Positions 51,153 to 64,000 of a stretch of 64,000 nucleotides of DNA are shown here, piece by piece. A model generated the notes under the pieces. It made no database searches, was not told where the DNA came from, and worked only from the letters and a program-made list of their open reading frames with translations. Numbering within the stretch: the first letter of the stretch is position 1; each line of letters begins with the position of its first letter. The position numbers and the translations under genes were made by a program. Source of the DNA: Propionibacteriaceae bacterium (GTDB lineage Bacteria > Actinomycetota > Actinomycetes > Propionibacteriales > Propionibacteriaceae); assembly GCA_017306015.1 (NCBI GenBank), contig JAFKJK010000013.1:186001-250000 (forward strand), read 5' to 3'.

Positions 51153-53039
51153 ATGGCGCCCGTGCCCGCAGTGACCCAGCCGCTCGACGTGCTGCGGGCC
51201 ACGTTCGGGTACGACGGGTTTCGCGGCGACCAGGCCGAGATCATCGACCACCTCATCGCCGGAGGGGACGCGCTGGTCCTGATGCCGACCGGTGGTGGGA
51301 AGTCGGTGTGCTACCAGATTCCGGCCATTCTGCGTCCCGGGGTGGGAGTCGTCATCTCGCCCCTGATCGCCCTCATGCATGACCAGGTCACCGCGCTGGA
51401 GGCATTGGGCGTCCGGGCGGGCTTCGTGAACTCAACCCTCGCCTCCGACGAGCAGCGGGCCACCGAGCGGGCCGCCATCGCCGGCGAGCTCGACATCCTC
51501 TACCTCGCGCCCGAGCGGCTCGGCATGGCCCGGACGCAGGGGTTCCTCGATCGGCTCCAGATCTCCGTCTTCGCGATCGACGAGGCTCACTGCGTCTCCC
51601 AGTGGGGCCACGATTTCCGGCCTGACTACCTGAGACTGTCGATCCTGCACGACCGGTGGCCGGACGTCCCACGGATCGCGCTGACCGCCACCGCCACCCC
51701 GGCCACCCGCCGTGAGATCACCGAGCGGCTCGCGCTGGACGAGGCGAAAGTGTTCGTCTCCAGCTTCGACCGGCCCAACATCACCTACCGCATCGAGGCC
51801 AAGCAGCAGCCGCTGAAGCAGCTCCTCGAACTCATCCGCACCGAGCATCCGGGGGACGCCGGCATCGTCTACTGCTTGTCCCGCGCCTCGGTGGAGAAGA
51901 CCGCCGAGGCCCTCGAGCGCGAGGGCATCACCGCGTTGCCGTATCACGCGGGGCTGCCGGCGTCCGTCCGTTCGGCGAACCAGAACCGCTTTCTCCGCGA
52001 GGACGGGGTGGTGATGGTCGCCACGATCGCCTTCGGCATGGGCATCGACAAGCCGGACGTCCGCTTCGTCGCCCACCTCGACCTGCCGCGCAGCATCGAG
52101 GGCTACTACCAGGAGACCGGACGCGCCGGACGCGACGGCCTGCCGGCCACCGCCTGGATGGCCTACGGCCTGGCCGACGTCGTCCAGCAGCGGCAGTTGA
52201 TCAGCTCCTCCGACGGCGACGACGCTCACAAGCGCCTCCTGAGCCGTCAGTTGGACGCGATGCTCGCCCTGTGCGAGACCCTCCGCTGCCGGCGACAGGT
52301 CATCCTGGACCACTTCGGCGAGGACGCCGGTGCCTGCGGCAACTGCGACACCTGCCTGAACCCGCCCGAGTCCTGGGACGGGACGGTGCCGGCGCAGAAG
52401 CTGCTGTCGACGATCGTGCGGCTGGATCGCGAACGAAACCAGCGTTTCGGCGCGGGCCAGATCGTCGACATCCTTCTCGGCAAGCGCACCGAGCGGGTCG
52501 AGCAGTGGCATCACGACCGGCTGAGCACCTTCGGCATCGGCACCGAGTTGGCGGACGCGCAGTGGCGCGCGGTCGTCCGCCAGCTGCTGGCCGGTGGCCT
52601 CCTGACCGTCTCCGATCGCCACGGGACGCTCGGGCTGACCGAGGCGTCCTGGTCGATCCTGCGCGGCGAGCAGCAGCTCTCGTTGCGTACCCAGACCGCC
52701 GTCCGGCCGTCGCGGACCAGGCGCGCGAAGGCGACAGGAAGCCGTTCGGCTGCCGCCACCAGCCTGGACGCCGCCGATCGGGCGCTGTTTGAGCAGCTGC
52801 GGACGTGGCGGGCGGAGACGGCGCGGACGGCGTCCGTCCCGGCCTATGTGGTGTTCCCGGATTCGACGTTGGTCGGCATCGCGCAGTCGCGTCCCGGCAC
52901 GCTGGACGCGCTGGCGGCGGTCAACGGGGTCGGTGCGAAGAAGCTCGACCAGTACGGCGACGAGGTGCTGCACCTGGTCGCGGCGTCGGCCGGCACCGGG
53001 TCAGACAAGACCAGGGAGCCGCCCGCCCCAGACGCGTGA
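51153..53039 (+). CDS. recQ: RecQ-family ATP-dependent DNA helicase
   Basis: 628 aa from ATG 51153. Helicase motifs: [20 protein letters not shown] (motif 0), [15 protein letters not shown] (I), [20 protein letters not shown] (II plus the RecQ aromatic loop), ALTATATP (III), [18 protein letters not shown] (V) and [10 protein letters not shown] (VI). A zinc-binding RQC part ([20 protein letters not shown]) and a C-terminal HRDC domain ([37 protein letters not shown]) complete the classic layout. It unwinds DNA 3' to 5' in recombination repair. Confidence 0.96.
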   Translation: MAPVPAVTQPLDVLRATFGYDGFRGDQAEIIDHLIAGGDALVLMPTGGGKSVCYQIPAILRPGVGVVISPLIALMHDQVTALEALGVRAGFVNSTLASDEQRATERAAIAGELDILYLAPERLGMARTQGFLDRLQISVFAIDEAHCVSQWGHDFRPDYLRLSILHDRWPDVPRIALTATATPATRREITERLALDEAKVFVSSFDRPNITYRIEAKQQPLKQLLELIRTEHPGDAGIVYCLSRASVEKTAEALEREGITALPYHAGLPASVRSANQNRFLREDGVVMVATIAFGMGIDKPDVRFVAHLDLPRSIEGYYQETGRAGRDGLPATAWMAYGLADVVQQRQLISSSDGDDAHKRLLSRQLDAMLALCETLRCRRQVILDHFGEDAGACGNCDTCLNPPESWDGTVPAQKLLSTIVRLDRERNQRFGAGQIVDILLGKRTERVEQWHHDRLSTFGIGTELADAQWRAVVRQLLAGGLLTVSDRHGTLGLTEASWSILRGEQQLSLRTQTAVRPSRTRRAKATGSRSAAATSLDAADRALFEQLRTWRAETARTASVPAYVVFPDSTLVGIAQSRPGTLDALAAVNGVGAKKLDQYGDEVLHLVAASAGTGSDKTREPPAPDA

Positions 53040-53076
53040 CAATGGAGCACCGACCACCCGCAACCAAGGAACACCG

Positions 53077-53403
53077 ATGACCGACGCGCCCTTCAGCTTC
53101 CTGCCCGACCTCGCCGGACTCATCGAGGTCCAGACCGAGGCGACCGTCTCGCGCACCGCGTTCCGGGCGCCCGGGACGCGGGTGGTGCTGTTCGGCTTCG
53201 ACACCGGCCAGGAGCTCACCGAGCACACCGCCGCGATGCCGGTGCTGCTGCAGGTGCTGTCCGGACGCCTCTCGATCACCGCCGACGACCGCACCGAGGA
53301 ACTGGTCCCCGGCGGCTTCATCCACCTCGGCGCCCGCGTCCCCCATGCCGTGTACGCCCACGAGCCGTCGAAGCTGATGCTGACGATGCTCGATCCGCGC
53401 TGA
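53077..53403 (+). CDS. Small cupin-domain protein
   Basis: 108 aa single-domain cupin: GQELTEHTAAMPVLLQVLSG provides the first conserved box (the second His of the usual HxH is replaced) and GGFIHLGARVPHAVYAHEPS the second with one His. The partial metal site suggests a weak-metal or ligand-binding role. It is 37 bp after recQ and may be read through from it. Such proteins often sense or sequester small molecules. Confidence 0.8.
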   Translation: MTDAPFSFLPDLAGLIEVQTEATVSRTAFRAPGTRVVLFGFDTGQELTEHTAAMPVLLQVLSGRLSITADDRTEELVPGGFIHLGARVPHAVYAHEPSKLMLTMLDPR

Positions 53404-53433
53404 GGAGATGGCGCGCAGCTCCGACACCACTGA

Positions 53434-54248
53434 TCAGCCCTTGACGGCCCCACCCAGCAGGCCGGCGATGAACTGCTTCTGGAAGAACAGGAAGACCAGC
53501 AGCAGCGGCAGGGTGGCGAGCAGTGAGCCCAGCATCAGCCCGGAGTAGTCCACGTGGGTCAGTCCGATCATCCGGTTCAGGGCGAGCGGCACCGTGTAGC
53601 TGGTCTCGGTGTTCAGCATCAGCAACGGCCAGATGAAGGCGTTCCACTGGCTCATGAACGTGTAGATCACCAGCGCTGCCAGCTGCGGCAGGGCCACCGG
53701 GAGCACCACCCGGTAGAACGTACGCAGTTCGCCGGCGCCGTCGATCCGGGACGCCTCGACCAGCGAGTCGGGGAAGTCCAGGAACGCCTGTCGCATCAGG
53801 AAGATGCCGAACGCGTTGGCCAGGAACGGCAGGATCACCGCCTGGTAGCTGTCGATCCACCCGATGCTCGCCATCATCTGGAACAGCGGCACCAGCAGCA
53901 CCTGCATCGGGATCATCATCGTCAGCAGCACCAGCCCGAGCAGCACCCCCCGTCCGCGGAACCGGAACTTCGCCAGGCCGTAGCCGGCCATCGCCGACAC
54001 CAGCGTGCTGAAGATCGTGTAGACGACAGCGATCCCGAGCGAGTTCAGCATCACCCGCGCGAACTCGGTGCTCTGCTCGAGGCGGGCGAGGTTCTCCAGC
54101 AGCTGCGGCCCCGGCAGCCACGGCAGGGGAGTGGCGAACAACTCCGACGTGGTGTGCGTGGACGCGATCGCCATCCACCAGAACGGCAGCAGGCTCACCA
54201 CCGCTCCGAGAGCGAGCGCGGCGTACGCGGCCACCAGACCCAGGCGTT

Positions 54249-54252
<4 letters not shown>
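53434..54252 (-). CDS. CUT1 sugar ABC permease, MalG type
   Basis: 272 aa from GTG 54252 in a GTGA overlap. First helix LGLVAAYAALALGAVVSLLP; loop TTSELFATPLPWLPGPQLLE; EAA loop DSLVEASRIDGAGELRTFYR. It is the last gene of the leftward transporter operon in the beta-galactoside locus. Confidence 0.92.
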
Positions 54253-60486
<6,234 letters not shown>

Positions 60487-60487
<1 letters not shown>

Positions 60488-60912
60488 TGCAGCGCTTCGC
60501 GAACCTCGACGAGTTCCTGGCGGCGTGTGGCGATGCCAGGAAGTGGCGGCGGGTGGCTGAGGCCGTCCAGCGCGCCGACCGGATCCTGCCCGAGGTGACC
60601 TGCTCCATCGGAGACTCGCTGACCTACCGGGTCACCACCCGTCCGGACTGCACCGAGCTGACCGGGCACCGCCGCTACCTCGAGGCGCGCTGCGTCCTCG
60701 ACGGCGCCGCCGTGATCGAGGTCGCGCCCGAGGCCGACCTGCAGCCCACCGACACCTACAGCGACCTCGCCGACCGCCGACACTTCGCCGGATCCGGCGA
60801 GCGGTATCGGCTGGACGCCGGCGAACTCGCGGTGGTCGAGGTCGGCGAGGCCGTCCGGGATGTGGCCATCGACGGCCGGGTCATGGTGCTCCGCATCACC
60901 GTCGAGGGCTGA
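60487..60912 (+). CDS. YhcH/YjgK/YiaL-family protein (EbgC-like beta-galactosidase accessory)
   Basis: 141 aa, the usual single-domain cupin-like size. DSLTYRVTTRPDCTELTGHR, RYLEARCVLDGAAVIEVAPE and RRHFAGSGERYRLDAGELAV correspond to the conserved strands of YhcH/EbgC. In E. coli, EbgC is the small subunit needed for full activity of the Ebg beta-galactosidase. TGATG coupling to lacZ supports the same role here, though LacZ-type enzymes usually do without one. Confidence 0.85.
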
Positions 60913-61014
60913 ACCGAAGTACCTGTCCCCGACGGTTCGGCGGGTTGAACCGAGGTACCTGTCCCCGGTGGTTCAGCGGGTTGAACCGAGGTACCTGTCC
61001 CCGATGGTTCAGGA
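60911..61014 (+). repeat. 36-bp tandem repeat, about 2.9 copies
   Basis: Units start at 60911, 60947 and 60983, each with GAACCGA(A/G)GTACCTGTCCCC followed by a variable G(A/G)(C/T)GGTTC(G/A)G segment. The first unit overlaps the stop codon of the EbgC-like gene. GGTTC and GAACC in each unit can pair, so each unit could form a small hairpin. It fills much of the 218-bp gap before the next binding-protein gene. Confidence 0.85.
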
Positions 61015-61079
61015 TCGAGAGGAGCGCGTCCGGTAACGATTCGGTAAGGGCCGGCCAGAGCCATTGACTCGCCCGCACA

Positions 61080-61096
61080 CTGTATGCAGAATACAG
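61080..61096. promoter_or_regulatory. CTGTAT-type operator, site C
   Basis: CTGTAT-GCAGA-ATACAG, a perfect 6-bp inverted repeat with 5-bp spacer, 34 bp before the rightward binding-protein gene. It is the best-preserved of the three sites and defines the likely consensus for the locus GntR regulator. Confidence 0.72.
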
Positions 61097-61130
61097 CCAT
61101 CGAGCGTCAATCGAGGAGAGAGGCTTCCAT

Positions 61131-62465
61131 ATGTCGATGCGCCCCAAGACCCTGAAACTCCTTGCCGGACTGGCTGCGGGTGCGCTGGCGCTCGGCTTCG
61201 CCGGCTGCAGCGGCGGTGGCGGACAGGCGTCCGCTCCCAGCACGGGCGGCGGCGGAACGGCGGCGAGTGCGCCGTCCGGGACGGTCGTCTGGTCCACGTG
61301 GGGGACTCCTGAGGAGCTGACCCGCTACAAGGACTTCAACACCCAGTTCATGAAGAAGTACCCGCAGATCAAGGTCACGCTGAACCCGGTCGCGTCCTAC
61401 TCCGACTACCACTCCAAGCTGCTCGCCCAGCTCACCAGCAACACCGCCCCCGACGTCTTCTACATCGGCGACGACAAGCTCGGCCAGTTCGTCGGCGCCA
61501 ACGTGCTGATGCCACTCAACGAGCGGATGGCGGCACCCGGGAGCAAGATCAGCAAGGACATGTTCTTCGACGGCCTGTTCGGCGCCGCGCAGGTCAGCGG
61601 CGAGACCTACGCCGCCCCCAACGACGTGAACCCCGACATGTTCTGGTACGACAAGAAGGCCCTCGCCGCCGCGGGAATCACCGAGGACCCGGCCACCCTG
61701 GCCGCCAGCGACCAGTGGACGACGGCCAAGTTCCTGGAGATGAACGACAAGCTGAAGGCCGCCGGCCTCACCGGCTCGATGTTCTGGAACTACTGGGCCA
61801 CGCACTACAGCTGGATCTCCGCCCAGGGCGGCAAGGCCTACGACGGCGACAGCTTCGTCGGCAACACCGACCCCAAGACCGTGGACGCGGTGACCACCCT
61901 TGGCAAGTACTTCCAGGACAAGGCCTTCGTCGTGGCCGACACGTTGCCCGAGGGCGCCGGTGCCGACAGCATCTTCGTCCGGCACAAGGCCGGCTTCTTC
62001 GTCCAGGGCCGCTACACCATCGGCACCCTGAAGTCCGCCGGTGTGCAGGCTGACTACGACGTCGTCCGCTGGCCGACCGCCGACGGCAAGGCCGCCCCGA
62101 CCGGCGTCGCGGCGTCCTACCTGGCCATCAACAAGAACACCAAGAACCCGGACGCCGCCTTCCTGTTCTGGAGCGAATTCCTCAACGCGGACGGCCAGAA
62201 GTTCCGGCTGCAGGGCGGTGGCAACGCCGTCCCGTCGGTGAAGGGTGCGGACGACATCGTCCTCGAGGGCAACTACCCGGCCCACGCCCAGGCGATCCTG
62301 GACGCCCGCAACATCGGCTTCGTGAACTACCCGGCCGAGGCCAAGGTGCCGAGCCTGTCGTCCGACATCAGCGACCTGTTCCTGAAGCTGTACCAGGGCA
62401 AGGCGGACGCGCAGGGCACCCTGGACGCCGTGGCAGCCCTCGCCAAGGAGAAGATCGGCAAGTGA
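61131..62465 (+). CDS. Sugar ABC transporter substrate-binding lipoprotein
   Basis: 444 aa. Signal peptide (LKLLAGLAAGALALGFAGC) ends at the lipobox Cys, then a Gly/Ser linker. Mature part: TVVWSTWGTPEELTRYKDFN, APNDVNPDMFWYDKKALAAA, FVQGRYTIGTLKSAGVQADY. It belongs to the CUT1 family and is distinct in sequence from the leftward binding protein at 55.2-56.5 kb, so the two importers probably differ in ligand. GAGGAGAG ribosome site. Confidence 0.93.
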   Translation: MSMRPKTLKLLAGLAAGALALGFAGCSGGGGQASAPSTGGGGTAASAPSGTVVWSTWGTPEELTRYKDFNTQFMKKYPQIKVTLNPVASYSDYHSKLLAQLTSNTAPDVFYIGDDKLGQFVGANVLMPLNERMAAPGSKISKDMFFDGLFGAAQVSGETYAAPNDVNPDMFWYDKKALAAAGITEDPATLAASDQWTTAKFLEMNDKLKAAGLTGSMFWNYWATHYSWISAQGGKAYDGDSFVGNTDPKTVDAVTTLGKYFQDKAFVVADTLPEGAGADSIFVRHKAGFFVQGRYTIGTLKSAGVQADYDVVRWPTADGKAAPTGVAASYLAINKNTKNPDAAFLFWSEFLNADGQKFRLQGGGNAVPSVKGADDIVLEGNYPAHAQAILDARNIGFVNYPAEAKVPSLSSDISDLFLKLYQGKADAQGTLDAVAALAKEKIGK

Positions 62466-63388
62466 CCCCTCGCCTCGCGCCGGTCGCCCCCGCCACCCGC
62501 CGTCCCGCGGCCTGGCGGCGGCGCGACCGGCGCTGGGGCTGGGTGTTCGTCGGCCCGCAGGTGATCGGCATGCTGCTGTTCATCCTCGGGCCGTTCCTGG
62601 CGAGCCTCGTGCTGGCCTTCGCCTCCTGGGACGGGCTGACCGAACTGAAGTGGGTGGGCTGGGCCAACTTCGCCGACCAGCTCGGCGACGAACTCCTGCT
62701 CCGGTCGATCGTCAACACGCTGCTGATCGCCGTCATCACGGTGCCGATCGGCCTGGGCCTGTCCCTGCTGATCGCCGTCGCGCTCCAGAACCTGCGGACG
62801 CGCTCGCTGTACCTGGTGCTGTTCTTCGCCCCGGTGGTGACCAGCACGGTCGCGGTCGCGATGATCTGGCAACAGCTGTTCCGCTCCGACGGAGTGCTGA
62901 GCAGCGTCATTGCGAGCACCCTGCACATCGATCCGCCCGACTGGCTCGGCGACCCCCACCTCGCCCTGATCTCGGTCTGCATCGTCACGATCTGGATGTC
63001 GGTCGGCCTGAACACGGTGATCTTCCTGGCCGGGCTGCAGGGCGTCTCCCCGTCCGTGCTCGAGGCGGCCCAGCTGGACGGGGCCGGACCGTGGTCGCTG
63101 CTCACCCGGATCCGGATGCCGCTGATCTCCCCGATCATCTTCTTCTCGACGATCGTGGCGTTCATCTCCTCGCTGCAGACCTTCGACACCGTCTTCGTGC
63201 TGACCTCGGACGCCGGGCCGGACAACGCCACCCGGACGATCGTCTACCACATCTACGACCTCGGCTTCGGCCGCTTCGAGTTCGGCCCGTCCAGCGCCGC
63301 TTCGGTGATCCTGCTCATGCTCACGCTGGTGATCACCGGGCTGCAGTTCACAGCGCAGAAGCGCTTCGTCCACTACGAGAGCGACTGA
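62462..63388 (+). CDS. CUT1 sugar ABC permease, MalF type
   Basis: 308 aa from GTG 62462 in a GTGA overlap with the binding-protein stop. First helix GWVFVGPQVIGMLLFILGPF; EAA loop SVLEAAQLDGAGPWSLLTRI; LQTFDTVFVLTSDAGPDNAT near helix 5. It forms a heterodimer with the next permease. Confidence 0.92.
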   Translation: MTPRLAPVAPATRRPAAWRRRDRRWGWVFVGPQVIGMLLFILGPFLASLVLAFASWDGLTELKWVGWANFADQLGDELLLRSIVNTLLIAVITVPIGLGLSLLIAVALQNLRTRSLYLVLFFAPVVTSTVAVAMIWQQLFRSDGVLSSVIASTLHIDPPDWLGDPHLALISVCIVTIWMSVGLNTVIFLAGLQGVSPSVLEAAQLDGAGPWSLLTRIRMPLISPIIFFSTIVAFISSLQTFDTVFVLTSDAGPDNATRTIVYHIYDLGFGRFEFGPSSAASVILLMLTLVITGLQFTAQKRFVHYESD

Positions 63389-63390
63389 CC

Positions 63391-64000
63391 ATGGCCACCC
63401 TCGAAGGCGTCGCACCCGTCCGGGCCACCTCCGGTCGTCGCGGACGCGACCTGCGCAAGCTCCTGCTGCACCTGGTCCTGCTCGCCGCCGGCCTGGCCAT
63501 GGTCTTCCCGTTCGTGTGGATGCTGCTCACCTCGTTCAAGGCGCTGCCGCAGCTGCTGGACGAGCCGCTGAGCTTCCTGCCGAACCCCTGGACGATCGAC
63601 AACTACGTCCAGGCGTGGACGTCGGTGCCGTTCGGCCAGGCCTACCTCAACAGCGCCTACATCTGCCTGCTCTCGGTGGCCGGCACGCTGGTCACGGCGT
63701 CGATGGCCGGCTATGCGTTCGCGCGCATCGAGTTCCGCGGCGCGAAAGTGCTGTTCGTGGTCTTCCTGGCCACGCAGATGATTCCCAAGCAGGTCACGCT
63801 GATCCCGTTCTACCTGCTGATGACCAAGTTCGGCTGGGTGGACTCCCACCTGTCGCTGATCGTCCCCGCGATGCTGGTCAACCCGTTCGCGGTGTTCCTG
63901 ATGCGGCAGTTCGTGCTCACCCTGCCCAGGGAGCTGGAGGAAGCCGCCCGGGTCGACGGCTGCGGCCGCTGGCGGATGTTCTGGCGGATCGTGCTGCCCA
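63391..64000 (+). CDS. CUT1 sugar ABC permease, MalG type, 3' partial
   Basis: ATG 63391 begins two bases after the previous stop. 203 codons are visible before the window ends. Helix 1 is LLLHLVLLAAGLAMVFPFVW, then LLTSFKALPQLLDEPLSFLP, TQMIPKQVTLIPFYLLMTKF and the EAA loop RELEEAARVDGCGRWRMFWR right at the edge. The C-terminal two helices lie outside. Confidence 0.92.
   Translation, partial: MATLEGVAPVRATSGRRGRDLRKLLLHLVLLAAGLAMVFPFVWMLLTSFKALPQLLDEPLSFLPNPWTIDNYVQAWTSVPFGQAYLNSAYICLLSVAGTLVTASMAGYAFARIEFRGAKVLFVVFLATQMIPKQVTLIPFYLLMTKFGWVDSHLSLIVPAMLVNPFAVFLMRQFVLTLPRELEEAARVDGCGRWRMFWRIVLP

Noticed and set aside
60911..61014. CRISPR array
   Set aside because: The 36-bp units are directly adjacent with no spacers and there are no cas genes, so it is a simple tandem repeat.

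Overview
The window reads as a chromosome segment from a high-GC actinobacterium. The signs are pervasive G/C-ending codons, frequent GTG starts, ATGA/GTGA-coupled operons, many lipoprotein-type sugar-binding proteins, and a WS/DGAT-type acyltransferase. A Propionibacteriaceae-like saprophyte would fit, but that placement is inference. Most of the segment is devoted to carbohydrate uptake. Four tRNA genes are present: Phe, Asp, Glu and Lys.

Layout. 0-6.4 kb: an oligopeptide/nickel-type ABC importer (binding protein cut by the window edge, two permeases, one double-ATPase protein). 6.4-7.9 kb: divergent helix-turn-helix genes around paired palindromic operators, followed by an ImmA/IrrE-like protease. 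8-9.8 kb: tRNA-Phe, tRNA-Asp and an MGDG-synthase-type glycosyltransferase. 9.8-17.1 kb: a rhamnoside-type operon (LacI regulator with two upstream operators, binding protein, two permeases, GH78 alpha-L-rhamnosidase). 17.3-20.1 kb: tRNA-Glu, a secreted SH3 cell-wall protein with a structured leader, a zincin-like metallopeptidase, and a membrane protein whose soluble part resembles the GroEL apical domain. 20.1-28.4 kb: an island in tRNA-Lys, bounded by 90-bp direct repeats. It carries a DUF4143 ATPase, HNH nucleases (one broken), a HigB/HigA-ImmA toxin-antitoxin pair, and a nucleotide cassette. That cassette is a thymidylate-synthase homologue with the dCMP-type Asp substitution, a protein resembling alpha-glutamyl/putrescinyl-thymine pyrophosphorylase clade 3, and a NudG-like Nudix hydrolase. 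28.6-31.8 kb: more accessory DNA with VapBC, a NERD protein and a P-loop kinase-like protein.

31.8-41.7 kb: a double-domain Lrp regulator divergent from an M20 amidohydrolase and a DUF3100-type transporter, then a DyP peroxidase, a RIO-type kinase, a membrane protein, a WS/DGAT acyltransferase and a DEAD-box helicase. 41.9-44.5 kb: a compact subtilase cassette in which the protease's propeptide-like and C-terminal beta domains also occur as separate small genes. 44.5-50.9 kb: a leftward LacI-controlled operon (binding protein, two permeases, GH1-like and GH43-like glycosidases) with perfect LacI-type palindromes. 51.1-53.4 kb: RecQ and a cupin. 53.4-64 kb: a beta-galactoside locus with two binding-protein/permease sets flanking a GntR-FCD regulator, a GH2 beta-galactosidase and an EbgC-like protein. 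A shared CTGTAT-type site lies in front of each transcription unit.

None of the CUT1 sugar transporters here has its own ATPase, so they probably share an MsiK-type ATPase encoded elsewhere. The most promising undescribed systems are the island nucleotide/base-modification cassette, the split-domain subtilase cassette, and the membrane-anchored GroEL-apical-like protein. All function assignments rest on reading the translated sequence without database searches.
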